49,989 nt of DNA from Alphaproteobacteria bacterium (lineage in GTDB: Bacteria; Pseudomonadota; Alphaproteobacteria; Acetobacterales; Acetobacteraceae), in NCBI GenBank assembly GCA_026400815.1, contig JAPLOI010000052.1, forward strand, positions 1 to 49,989, read 5' to 3'. Position numbers and translations under genes: made by a program. Shown here one piece after another: positions 17,501 through 24,802 of the stretch. The stretch's first letter is position 1; each line of letters opens with the position of its first letter. A model generated the notes under the pieces. It was not told the DNA's origin, did no database searches, and was given only the letters and a program-made list of their open reading frames with translations.

Positions 17501-19571
17501 CCGCCGCCGCCTGCAGGCGCTCGGCATCGCCGCCGGCAAGGTGATCCCCAGCCGCGACGAACCCTATGATCCCGGCGTGGCGGAAACGCGCATGGCCGCG
17601 CTGGTTGCCGCCGATACGCGCTGGTACCTGGAGAACATCGCCACCGATTTCTACGCCAACTACCATCGCTGGCGCCCCAATCTCAGCGTGACATGGCTGT
17701 GGGACGAGGTGCGCCGCCGCCAGGGCGAGAACCCGGCCGACCCCAGCGTGTTCCATCGCGAGCCCAGCCTTTCCGACCCCGCCTGGATCGCCCGCATCCA
17801 GGAGCGCATTCGCGCCACCGTGCGCCATCTCGGCCCCTACCGCCCCTTGTGGTACGACCTGGCCGACGAGGCGGGGATCGCCGACCTCGCGGCGGCCTGG
17901 GATTTCGACATGGGGCCGCAGTCGCTCGCCGGCTTCCGCACCTGGCTGCGCGGCCAGTACCGCGACCTCGCGGCGCTCAACCGGCAATGGGGCAGCAGCT
18001 TTGCCACGTGGGATGCGGTGATGCCGCTGACCACCACCGAAGCGATCGCCCGCGCCGACCGCAACTGGTCCGCCTGGGCCGACTTCAAGGCGTGGATGGA
18101 CATCGCCTTCGCCCGCGCGCTGCGGGCCGGCACGGATGCTCTGCACAAGGCTGACCCCACCGCACTTTCCGGCATCGCCGGCGCGCAGGTGCCGGGCTGG
18201 GGTGGCTACGATTACGGCCTGCTCTTCGGCGCGCTCGATGCGCTGGAGATCTACGACAACGCCAACAACATGGAGATCGTGCGCTCCATCAGCCCGGGCA
18301 CCGTGCTGCTGAACACCAACTTCGCCTCCGGCCCCGGCGAGATCGCGGGCATCTGGCGACAGGTTTTGCTGGGCAGCCGCGGCCTGGTGCTGTGGGACGA
18401 GGATGCGTCGCTGCTGAACCCTGCCTCACCTCGCACCACCGGCCTTGCCCCGGTGTTGCGCGAGCTCTCCGGCGGGCTGGGCGCACAGCTGATCGCCAGC
18501 CAGCCGCACCATGACGGGGTGGCGATCCTGTATTCCCAGGCCAGCTTCCGCACCCAGTGGCTGGAAGAGCAGCTGGCCGTGGGGCCGCGATGGGTGGAAC
18601 GCGATTCCGAGAAGGAATGGGTGGAACGCGATTCCGAGAAGGAATGGTTCTTCACCCCGCCCCACCGCGCCGCGCGCGAGCGGGCGGCGCGCCTGCTTTC
18701 CACGCTCGGCGCCCAGCCACGCTGGCTTACCTCCGACCTGCTTGCCGGTGGGGCGTTGCGGAAATCCGGCGTGCGGCTGCTCATCCTGCCCGAGGTTTCT
18801 GCCCTGTCGGACGCCGAAGCCGCGGAAATCCGCGCCTTCGCCGCGCGCGGCGGCACGGTTTTGATGATGGGCACGCCCGGCCGCTATGATGGCCGCAGCC
18901 GCCTGCTGGCGCATCCGCAACTGGCCAACCTTGCCCCCGCCCGCGCCATCGCCCGCCTGCCGGACGCCGACGAGGCCGCCCTGCCCGCGCTCGCCGCCCT
19001 GCTCGCCCGCGCGGAAGCGGCCCCCCTGCTGCGCATCGCCTCCGCCGCCGGCGGCCCCGCAGCGCGCGTGGAAAGCCGTGTTCTGGCCAACGGCCGCGTA
19101 CTGCTGGTGGGCCTGCGCGCCCTGGGCGACGGCCCCACCGACATCGTGCTGACCCTGCCCCAGGGCCACATCGCCCACGACCTGCGCCGCGGCGGCCGGC
19201 TGCCGGAGACCCAGGGCCGCATCGCGCTGCGCCTTGCCGGGCCCGAGCCGGTGATCCTTGCCCTCGCGCCCTCCCGCCTGCCCGCCCCCAGCATCACGGC
19301 CGGTGCGGGCTTGCGGGCGGGCGAGGTCGCGGAGCTGCGGCTCGCCCTTGCCGGCGCCACACCCGCCGAGGCCACCGCGCTTCGGGTGGAGGTTACCGCG
19401 CCCGATGGCACGGCGATGCCGCGCTATGGCGGCAACATGGTTCTGCGCAGCGCGCCGGCCACCTGGCGGCTGCCGCTTGCCGCCAACGACCCGCCGGGAC
19501 TGTGGCGGGTGCGGGTGACCGACATGCTCTCGGGCGCGAGCGACAGCATCGTGCTGCCGGTCGCGCCCTGA
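14514..19571 (+). CDS. HpnN-like hopanoid RND transporter fused to a GH42-like glycosidase
   Basis: One uninterrupted frame of 1685 residues. Residues 1-864 are an MMPL/RND protein of the HpnN type, the hopanoid-associated exporter (DTDALFDSALPWRQRE, AFPQFSDLLVAVVEG, then two blocks of membrane segments around 280-470 and 720-870). Residues 865-1685 resemble a GH42 beta-galactosidase: LADEAGI as possible acid/base, LAGFRTWLRGQYRDLAALNRQW, DALEIYDNANNMEIVRS with a candidate nucleophile Glu, and a trimerisation-type segment DGVAILYSQASFRTQW. The junction MLAALLLLGLPLPAAADT looks like a start plus signal peptide at 17106, so two overlapping genes or a lost stop codon are possible. The start at 14514 was chosen because the open frame upstream lies in repeat A. 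A 27-bp duplication occurs at 18591. Confidence 0.8.
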   Translation: MTNFSLPRLLTAIAEYCRTRALLVVLAGVVLGALGAWAAAARLGVSTDTDALFDSALPWRQREIAAAKAFPQFSDLLVAVVEGATPEEADATADALASALAADTTHFRFARRPDAAPFLQRHGLLYLETADLSALLDQTIDAQPFLGQLASDPSARGLFSTLALVAMGVERGEKLDSFRPALQGFATALADAAAGTPTPLSWQRLLGGKLVDMAGPRRLVLAQARLDLGALEPGGAATAALRSAAAGLEYVMAGRATVRVTGQVALADEEFATVAQGALGGMAISGALVLLWLVLAVRSWRLIVPIVATLWLGLVLTCGFAALAVGTLNLISVAFAVLFTGIAVDFAIQFCVRYREMRLTAGEPALALTQTVVGVGPQILLAAVAIAAGFLAFVPTSFRGVAELGLIAGFGMLIALACTLTFLPAMLTLLRPRGEAAEIGWAWAARVEGKLLRHRVAVAGGFAAICLLGAVLLPRIAFDSDPLHTKDPSTEAMVTLRALMDDPLTSPYSADIMVASPQEAALMMPRLRALPLVAEVVSLPSLVPENQAEKLPLIADAASILGATLAPRSAPAPVTPADLRLAVLTARTEIDRVLPRLAPDDPLRAIAAALGTLATAPDERLMQANGALTRFLPRQLDALRRVLEAGPVTLADIPADLAADWRAPDGRIRIQASAKPEARDGAGLQRFVAQIRTVAPQAGGSAVTIVETAGTIVGAFVTAALGALAAIAVLLLVLLRRPLDVALVLGSLLASALLTVPVIVLLPLPLNFANIVALPLLLGVGVSFNIYFVMNRAAGARAFLGTATARAVLFSALTTATAFGALAGSAHPGTASMGALLLWSLGATLLVTFVLLPVVLAWKRVAGAMLAALLLLGLPLPAAADTLVPPDGAQQGGPQVRALWRFEAPTTGTGTLALEWTDTLGRVVERRRIALDLRAAREVAIPLDMRRAIAMSNTLVATLELAGQPPRRQEARFIARPPAGWHDWVAQYWHDADPEGRRRLQALGIAAGKVIPSRDEPYDPGVAETRMAALVAADTRWYLENIATDFYANYHRWRPNLSVTWLWDEVRRRQGENPADPSVFHREPSLSDPAWIARIQERIRATVRHLGPYRPLWYDLADEAGIADLAAAWDFDMGPQSLAGFRTWLRGQYRDLAALNRQWGSSFATWDAVMPLTTTEAIARADRNWSAWADFKAWMDIAFARALRAGTDALHKADPTALSGIAGAQVPGWGGYDYGLLFGALDALEIYDNANNMEIVRSISPGTVLLNTNFASGPGEIAGIWRQVLLGSRGLVLWDEDASLLNPASPRTTGLAPVLRELSGGLGAQLIASQPHHDGVAILYSQASFRTQWLEEQLAVGPRWVERDSEKEWVERDSEKEWFFTPPHRAARERAARLLSTLGAQPRWLTSDLLAGGALRKSGVRLLILPEVSALSDAEAAEIRAFAARGGTVLMMGTPGRYDGRSRLLAHPQLANLAPARAIARLPDADEAALPALAALLARAEAAPLLRIASAAGGPAARVESRVLANGRVLLVGLRALGDGPTDIVLTLPQGHIAHDLRRGGRLPETQGRIALRLAGPEPVILALAPSRLPAPSITAGAGLRAGEVAELRLALAGATPAEATALRVEVTAPDGTAMPRYGGNMVLRSAPATWRLPLAANDPPGLWRVRVTDMLSGASDSIVLPVAP
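18591..18644 (+). repeat. 27-bp perfect tandem duplication inside the glycosidase half
   Basis: Two identical 27-bp units (18591-18617 and 18618-18644) encode WVERDSEKE twice, residues 1360-1377 of the fused product, followed by TGG that starts a third unit. The frame is kept. The segment lies after the trimerisation-like motif and before FFTPPHRAARERAARLL, so it lengthens a charged surface loop. The identity between units suggests a recent slip. Confidence 0.95.
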
Positions 19572-19574
19572 CGC

Positions 19575-20489
19575 TTAGGGAACGCGCGGGGAGACCGGCG
19601 TGGCGCCGTCCATCGTGGCGCGCACGAAGGCACCGCCATTGACGATGGCGCGGCGCCCGGCCGCCAGCACCGGGTGCATCACGTGCCAGACGTGGATCAT
19701 CTCCGGCCACACTTCGAGCGTGACGGCCACGTGGGCTGCGCCGGCCGATGCGGCCAGCCGGGTTGAATCGTCCAGCAGCGTTTCGGCCGCGCCCACCTGG
19801 ATCAGCAGCGGGGCGAGGCCGATGAAATTGGCGTGCAGCGGCGAGGCCAGCGGGTTCTTCGGATCCGCCCCGCCCAGATAGGTCTTGGCCATGAACTCCA
19901 GCCCGGCCTTCTGCACCGACGGGTCCTCGCCGGACTTGGACGTGATCGAGCCGCCCGTCGCTTCCATGTCGATCCAGGGCGAGATGCACCAGCCGCAGGA
20001 TGGCTGCGGCAGCCCGGCGTCGCGGATCGCCAACAGGGCGGACACGACCAGGCCGCCACCGGCACTGTCGCCGGCCAGCGCGATGTGCGAGGGGGCGTAG
20101 CCCTGGGCCAGCAGATAGCGGTAGCCGGCCACCGCGTCCTCGACCGGCGCTGGGAAGGGATGTTCCGGCGCCATGCGGTAGTCGAGCGCCAGCACGCGGG
20201 TTGCCGCCGCCCGGCCCATCTCCGCCACTGCATGGCGGTGGCTGTCGAGCGAGCCGATCACGAAGCCGCCGCCGTGGAAATACAGGATCGCCCGGTTGGC
20301 CGCGGCATTGGGCGTGCTGGTCCACTCGGCCTTTACCCCGGCGGCCGTCACCGGCTCCACCGTGACGTCGTCGGCCAGTTTGTTGGCGAGGCCGCGCGCA
20401 TCGATACCGCGGCGCATTTCGGCGAGGTCTGCCGCCTTCGGGCGCGCGGCGATGGCGGCGCGCAGGGCGTCGATTTCCGGATTGCTCAT
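19575..20489 (-). CDS. HSL-family alpha/beta hydrolase (esterase/lipase)
   Basis: Serine carboxylesterase of the hormone-sensitive-lipase type. 304 residues. The oxyanion-hole motif is HGGGF (72-76), the nucleophile elbow is GDSAGG with Ser142, the acid is probably Glu236 or Asp240 (GAAETLLDD) and the His is in WPEMIHVWH (about 266). The sequence RMAPEHPFPAPVEDA is typical of the family. No signal peptide, so cytoplasmic. The ATG at 20489 has a G-rich ribosome site (GGGGGGAA) about seven bases before it. The gene ends three bases from the stop of the convergent HpnN-type gene. Repeat copy B lies between it and the upstream amidase gene. Confidence 0.92.
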   Translation of the reverse strand: MSNPEIDALRAAIAARPKAADLAEMRRGIDARGLANKLADDVTVEPVTAAGVKAEWTSTPNAAANRAILYFHGGGFVIGSLDSHRHAVAEMGRAAATRVLALDYRMAPEHPFPAPVEDAVAGYRYLLAQGYAPSHIALAGDSAGGGLVVSALLAIRDAGLPQPSCGWCISPWIDMEATGGSITSKSGEDPSVQKAGLEFMAKTYLGGADPKNPLASPLHANFIGLAPLLIQVGAAETLLDDSTRLAASAGAAHVAVTLEVWPEMIHVWHVMHPVLAAGRRAIVNGGAFVRATMDGATPVSPRVP

Positions 20490-20510
20490 GGTTTGGTTCC
20501 CCCCAGGGTT

Positions 20511-20619
20511 CAAGCAAGCGCCTTCTTTTTCTGAAGAAAAAGAAGCAAAAAGACTTTTATCACTTTCATGTCATAAAAGTTTTTTGGTTCTTTTTTTCAA
20601 AAAAGAACGTTCTTCCTTA
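20511..20619. repeat. Bipartite AT-rich stop-codon element, copy B
   Basis: Left stem-loop 20522-20545 (arms CTTCTTTTTCT/AGAAAAAGAAG). Right stem-loop 20587-20608 (arms GTTCTTTTTT/AAAAAAGAAC). The centre is only about 30 bp and is itself an imperfect inverted repeat, CTTTTATCAC/GTCATAAAAG. The right end TTCCTTA contains the reverse complement of the amidase stop codon TAA (20617-20619). It lies between two minus-strand genes, so the amidase transcript enters through the right end. Confidence 0.9.
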
Positions 20620-21957
20620 CTTCAGTGCCGCCTCCACCGCCGCGGCCACACGGAACAGCTTGGCATCCCCCATCGTTTCGCCCATCAGCATCAACCCCAC
20701 CGGCGCCTCGCCCGGCGCGGTGCAGGGCAGCGAGATGGCGCAGCGATCCAGGAAGTTGCCGAAGGCGCAGTTGCGCAGCTGCATCAGGTTCACCCGCGTA
20801 TAGGCATCGCTGTCCGCCTCCAGCGCTGCGATCGGCGGCGGCAGCAGCGGGCAGGTGGGCATCACGATCGCGTCGAAATCCTGCGTGACGGCGTTGGCAC
20901 GGGCGCAGATTTCGGCGCGGGCGGAGAGCAGCGCCACGTAGTCCGCGGCCGCCATGCCTTGCCCCGGCATGATGCGCTTCAGCACTTGCGGGTCGTAGCC
21001 GGCGGCCTTGGCGGCGATCAGCTCGCGGTGCCAAGCCCAGGCCTCGGCGGCGGCGAAGGTGCCGCGGGCGTTGGCGCGGGGGATCTCATCGAACGCGGCC
21101 AGGCGGAGGCGCACGATGCGCGCCCCGGCGGCCGAGAGCTTGGACAGCGCGGCCTCGAACGCATTGGCCACCTCGGCATCCATGCCATCCAGCACTGCGT
21201 TCTCCGGCGCGCCCAAGCGCAGGCCGGCGAGCGGGGCGGCGGCGAGGTCGGGGATCGGTTCGCCCGCGAACACCGCATCGATTGCGGCGCAGCAGGCGAC
21301 GGAATTGGCCAGCGGGCCGATCGAATCGAGGCTGGTGGACAGCGGCACCACGCCGGTGATCGGCACGCGCCGCGCCGTGGGCTTGTAGCCGACGATGCCG
21401 TTCATCGCGGCAGGGATGCGGCAGGAGCCGCCGGTATCCGTGCCCAGCGCGCCATAGGCCATGGCATCGGCGATCGACACGCCGGCGCCGGAGGAGGAGC
21501 CGCCGGGGATGCGGCCCGTCGCGCGGTCCCACGGGGATTTCGGCGTGCCGTAATGCGGGTTGATGCCCAGGCCGGAGAAGGCGAACTCCGTCATGTTCGT
21601 GCGGCCCATGATCACGAACCCGGCCTCGGCGATGCGTTGCACCACGGGGGCGTTGGCCGCCTCTGGCGCCGCATCGGCCAGCACGGTGGAGCCGGCAGTG
21701 GTGACCTGCCCGGCGATTCCGGCCAAATCCTTCACGCTGAACGGAATGCCGGCGAACGGCCCCAGCGCGCGGCCGGCGCGGCGCAGCAGGTCCATCGCAT
21801 CCGCCGCGGCGCGCGCACCTTCGGCATCCACCTTGATGAAGGCGCGGCTGCCCTCCCCGGCCGGGTCTGCAATGCGGGCGAGGCAGTCCTCCACCAGCTG
21901 GCGGGATGTGGTCTTGCCAACGGCAAGGGCGGCGGAGAGATCGTTCAGGGTGCGCAT
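20617..21957 (-). CDS. Amidase-signature family hydrolase
   Basis: Hydrolyses amide bonds with a Ser-cisSer-Lys triad. 446 residues. Lys76 in GIPFSVKDLAG, cis-Ser154 in PGGSSSGAG and nucleophile Ser178 in GTDTGGSCRIPA are all present at the usual spacing. No gatB or gatC homologue is adjacent, and the length and lack of a GatA tail argue for a small-molecule amidase. The substrate is unknown. The start is the ATG at 21957; the frame stays open much further upstream, but that extension is antisense to the neighbouring SDR gene. It is divergent from that gene with 93 bp between starts. Confidence 0.92.
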   Translation of the reverse strand: MRTLNDLSAALAVGKTTSRQLVEDCLARIADPAGEGSRAFIKVDAEGARAAADAMDLLRRAGRALGPFAGIPFSVKDLAGIAGQVTTAGSTVLADAAPEAANAPVVQRIAEAGFVIMGRTNMTEFAFSGLGINPHYGTPKSPWDRATGRIPGGSSSGAGVSIADAMAYGALGTDTGGSCRIPAAMNGIVGYKPTARRVPITGVVPLSTSLDSIGPLANSVACCAAIDAVFAGEPIPDLAAAPLAGLRLGAPENAVLDGMDAEVANAFEAALSKLSAAGARIVRLRLAAFDEIPRANARGTFAAAEAWAWHRELIAAKAAGYDPQVLKRIMPGQGMAAADYVALLSARAEICARANAVTQDFDAIVMPTCPLLPPPIAALEADSDAYTRVNLMQLRNCAFGNFLDRCAISLPCTAPGEAPVGLMLMGETMGDAKLFRVAAAVEAALK

Positions 21958-22050
21958 AGGCGAAAGGTGCAGCGCGAGGCGCGGGCGCGCAAGGTGTTGA
22001 CGGCCGCGGCCCCCCGGTGCCCTGCTGCGGCGAAACCAAGGAGAGCGACG

Positions 22051-22878
22051 ATGAGCCAGATTCCCGAAAAGCCCGTGCTGCTCACCGGCGCCTCCGGCGG
22101 GCTCGGCCGCGTGCTGGCCCGTGGCCTGGGGGCCTTGGGCTGGAAGCTGGTGCTGACGGATATCGTGCCCTTCCCCGACCCCGTGCCGGCCGCCAGCCGC
22201 TTCGTGAAGGCGGACCTGAATGACGGCGTGACGATCCTGCGCCTGGCCGAAGGCTGCGGCATGATCCTGCATTTCGGCGGCGTTTCGGTGGAGCGGCCGT
22301 TCGAGGAAGTGCTGGGGCCGAACATCCGCGGCCTGTACCACATCTACGAAGCGGCCCGCCGCGAGGGCGCGCGCGTGCTGTTCGCGAGCAGCAACCACGC
22401 CATCGGCTTCCACGAACGCAGCGAGGCGCTGGACGATGACTGCCAGCTTCTGCCCGACGGGTACTACGGGCTTTCCAAGGCCTATGGCGAGCTGATGGGG
22501 CGGATGTACTGGTTCAAGCACGGGGTGGAGAACATCAATGTGCGCATCGGCAGCTCCTTCCCGGAGCCGATCGACGCGCGGATGCTCTCCACCTGGCTGA
22601 GCTACGACGATCTGGTGCGGCTGTGCGTGCGGGCGACGCTGGCGGAGAAGGTGGAGAGCTGCGTGATCTGGGGGGCTTCGGCGAACAGCCGGACGTATTG
22701 GCGCCGGGATGCGCGGGATACGCTGGGCTGGGCGCCGGCGGATAGTGCGGATGGGTTTGCGGGGCAGATGGGGGGGAAGGTCAGCGGCGACGCTGTGGTG
22801 GAGCGGTATCAGGGCGGCGCCTACACCGCGATGGACTATTCCCGGACGGCCAGGCCGCCCGGCAAGATGTTCCCGTAG
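22051..22878 (+). CDS. NAD-dependent sugar dehydrogenase, uronate dehydrogenase-like
   Basis: Extended short-chain dehydrogenase of 275 residues. The Rossmann motif TGASGGLG is at 12-19, the active-site Ser in ASSN at 113-114, and Y139-x3-K143 in YYGLSKAYGE. The stretches HFGGVSVERPFEEVLGPNI, SSNHAIGF, LSTWLSYDDLV and VIWGASAN follow the pattern I recall for Agrobacterium uronate dehydrogenase, which oxidises D-galacturonate and D-glucuronate to aldarolactones. AAGGAG lies seven bases upstream of the ATG. No other uronate genes are in the window, so the substrate is inferred only. Confidence 0.82.
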   Translation: MSQIPEKPVLLTGASGGLGRVLARGLGALGWKLVLTDIVPFPDPVPAASRFVKADLNDGVTILRLAEGCGMILHFGGVSVERPFEEVLGPNIRGLYHIYEAARREGARVLFASSNHAIGFHERSEALDDDCQLLPDGYYGLSKAYGELMGRMYWFKHGVENINVRIGSSFPEPIDARMLSTWLSYDDLVRLCVRATLAEKVESCVIWGASANSRTYWRRDARDTLGWAPADSADGFAGQMGGKVSGDAVVERYQGGAYTAMDYSRTARPPGKMFP

Positions 22879-22903
22879 CCCCGGTCTGGTTGCATGCCCG
22901 CAA

Positions 22904-22929
22904 GGAGGTGGCGATGATGCGCCACCTTC
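22904..22929 (+). other. Hairpin upstream of the cysteine protease gene
   Basis: GGTGGCG (22907-22913) and CGCCACC (22920-22926) pair around ATGATG, and the stem can extend on both sides to about ten pairs. It lies three bases before GGAGG (22932-22936), the ribosome site of the downstream gene. It could end the dehydrogenase transcript or affect protease translation. There is no U-tract. Confidence 0.45.
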
Positions 22930-22945
22930 CCGGAGGAACCGCGCC

Positions 22946-23569
22946 ATGAATGCCCAGCCAGCCGCCCGCACCGAATCCCTGCCCGGACGGCGAAACCGCA
23001 TCGAGGGCATCGCCTGGCAGTCCCAGAACGCCAACCAGTGGTGCTGGGCCGCCTGCTGCGTGATGATCGCCGAGGCGCTCGGCCTCCGGCGCCTGCCGGG
23101 CAACCTGCCGCTCACGCAATGCGGCGTCGTCGCCCTCACCCTCGGCCGCGCGCCGGAAACGCTCTGCCGCCAGCCCACGCGCGCGCTGTCCGGCCTCTGC
23201 GCCCGGTTCGATTGCATCGAGGACGGCGCGCGCGAGATCGGCGGCGTGGTCAGCGAAACGCTGCGCCGCATGCTCCCGCCTGACCTGCCCGTTGCCCACA
23301 GCATCCATGGCCTGGAGCGCATCGACGATGCCGAGATCCGCGGCATGATCGATCGCGGCCGCCCCGTTGCCGTGCTGTGCGAAATCCCCACCGCCGGCGG
23401 CGGCAGCCGCAACCACTACGTGCTGATCATCGGCTACGACACCGGCTGCGGCGACTACACGATCTGGGACCCCGACCCGCGCCACGGCCTGCGCCGCATC
23501 AGCCGCGGCCGCTGGTACGAACTCGGCACCTGGGTCGGCGCCGTGGTCCTGCGCGACGCTGCCGCCTGA
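22946..23569 (+). CDS. Papain-like (C39/AvrRpt2-type) cysteine protease
   Basis: 207 residues. NQWCWAACCVMI places the catalytic Cys at 33 after a Gln-rich QSQNANQ segment, NHYVLIIGYD supplies His157 and IWDPDP supplies the acid residue (Asp175). This Cys-His-Asp order with WCWAA is the signature of the C39-like/AvrRpt2 papain-like fold. Short N-terminus and no signal peptide. The ATG at 22946 is preceded by GGAGG. Members act as bacteriocin-leader peptidases, secreted effectors or toxins; nothing here decides which. It converges on the haloperoxidase-like gene and opens an accessory cluster. Confidence 0.85.
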   Translation: MNAQPAARTESLPGRRNRIEGIAWQSQNANQWCWAACCVMIAEALGLRRLPGNLPLTQCGVVALTLGRAPETLCRQPTRALSGLCARFDCIEDGAREIGGVVSETLRRMLPPDLPVAHSIHGLERIDDAEIRGMIDRGRPVAVLCEIPTAGGGSRNHYVLIIGYDTGCGDYTIWDPDPRHGLRRISRGRWYELGTWVGAVVLRDAAA

Positions 23570-23739
23570 CAGCTCAGAGCCTGCCCGAGAACGCGCTCTG
23601 GCGAGGCAGAGGCGGCCGCCTGGCCGCCGGCCGGCGGTGACTTGCGAGCACCGGAGCGGAGCGGCCTGGTGGCCGTGGGCACCGGAGCGCAGCAAATCCC
23701 CGTCGGATGGCCGCCAGAGGTAAGTGGCCAGGCAGGCTC
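23570..23739. other. Convergent intergenic region with nested inverted repeats
   Basis: 170 bp without a supported gene. AGAGCCTGCC (23576-23585) is the exact reverse complement of GGCAGGCTCT (23731-23740) and brackets the whole region. Inside, GGCGGCC/GGCCGCC (23611-23628, four-base loop) forms a strong hairpin that may end the protease transcript. GCACCGGAGCG occurs twice as a direct repeat. Confidence 0.4.
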
Positions 23740-24765
23740 TCAGGCCCGGCGGCGGAACCCTGGCCCGCCGCCCTCGTCGTCGTCGCCCGGCGCCTCGATC
23801 CGCGCCAGCGCATCGCGCGGCAGGCTCGCCTCGCTGCCGGAATGCTCGCCCTTGGCCAGCCGCATCCGCGCGGCCACCTCCGGCATCGCCGCAAGCCCCG
23901 CCCACACCGCCGGCGCCATGCGCTCGCTCGCCGCGCTGTCGGCGCGGAAATGCACCCCGGCCAGCTCGCGGTTCAGCGCGATCCGCGCCGCCAGCACCCT
24001 GGCCCGCGCGCCCAGCGCCGGCGCCACCTCGGCCAGCATCGCCGCCATCAGCTGCGCCTGCAGCCCATGCCCGCTGGGGTAGGCGGGATGGCGCGGCGTC
24101 GGCACCACCGTGTCGATCGAAGGAATCACCTGCACCGGCCGCGCCCGCATGTACTGCCGCTTGAACTTCCGCGCCGCCAGCGCCGCCACGCGCAGGCCCA
24201 GCTCCAGCAGGAACTGCGTGTTCGGCCGCACCGTGGCGGAGCAGGAGGCCAGCTTCATGAAATACGGCACCACATGCGCCGCCTGGTAGACGATCTCGGC
24301 CCGCCGCCCGGCATCGATCGTCTGCTGCTTCAGCACCAGCAGCGCCTCCACGTCGGCCGCCAGCAGCGCCTGCGCCGCCTGCCGCTCGGCCCGGCTGGCG
24401 CCCGCCGCCACATGGCCGGGCGGCGGCCCCGGATCGGCCGGCCCGCCCTCGCGCAGCACGTCCGTGCCGGCGAACTCCATGGCGATCCGGTCCACCTCGA
24501 TCGCCTGGTCCCATCCTTCGGCGGGAAAGCCCGCCCCGGTCACGTAGGCCGGCGTGCCCATCGCGTCGAACACCGCGTCCCAGCCCGGCAGCGGCCCGGG
24601 GTTGAACGGCACCGGCCCGCGCGGCTGCGCCAGCAGCCCGCGCCGCGCGGCCCGGCCCAGCCGGCCGCCGCCGCCATCGGTTTCGCCGCCGCCATCCGTC
24701 TCGCCACCGCCATCCGTCTCGCCGCCGCCGTCGGTCTCGCCGCCGCGCCAGAAACTGCCTGCCAT
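23740..24765 (-). CDS. PAP2/vanadium haloperoxidase-like phosphatase
   Basis: 341 residues. The full PAP2/haloperoxidase active-site pattern is present: K202-x6-R209-P, PSGH at 230-233, and N265-R266-x5-H272-x3-D276. Such proteins are either acid phosphatases or, with bound vanadate, haloperoxidases. There is no membrane segment, which favours the soluble haloperoxidase-like branch. The N-terminus carries four GGETDG repeats (about residues 8-32). ATG 24765 was chosen because GGTGG lies eight bases upstream; a GTG at 24777 would add four residues. It is 37 bp downstream of the BTAD regulator on the same strand, probably one operon. Confidence 0.85.
   Translation of the reverse strand: MAGSFWRGGETDGGGETDGGGETDGGGETDGGGGRLGRAARRGLLAQPRGPVPFNPGPLPGWDAVFDAMGTPAYVTGAGFPAEGWDQAIEVDRIAMEFAGTDVLREGGPADPGPPPGHVAAGASRAERQAAQALLAADVEALLVLKQQTIDAGRRAEIVYQAAHVVPYFMKLASCSATVRPNTQFLLELGLRVAALAARKFKRQYMRARPVQVIPSIDTVVPTPRHPAYPSGHGLQAQLMAAMLAEVAPALGARARVLAARIALNRELAGVHFRADSAASERMAPAVWAGLAAMPEVAARMRLAKGEHSGSEASLPRDALARIEAPGDDDEGGGPGFRRRA
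24670..24746 (-). repeat. 18-bp tandem repeats coding for GGETDG
   Basis: About four 18-bp units encode Gly-Gly-Glu-Thr-Asp-Gly at the N-terminus of the haloperoxidase-like protein. The units differ only at synonymous positions, alternating GTC and ATC and two glycine codons. The acidic, flexible Gly-rich stretch could bind calcium or act as a linker. Slippage would change its length in steps of six residues. Confidence 0.85.
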
Positions 24766-24802
24766 TGTCGTGTCCACCGTCTCGTTTTGAAGGAGGGGAA
24801 AA

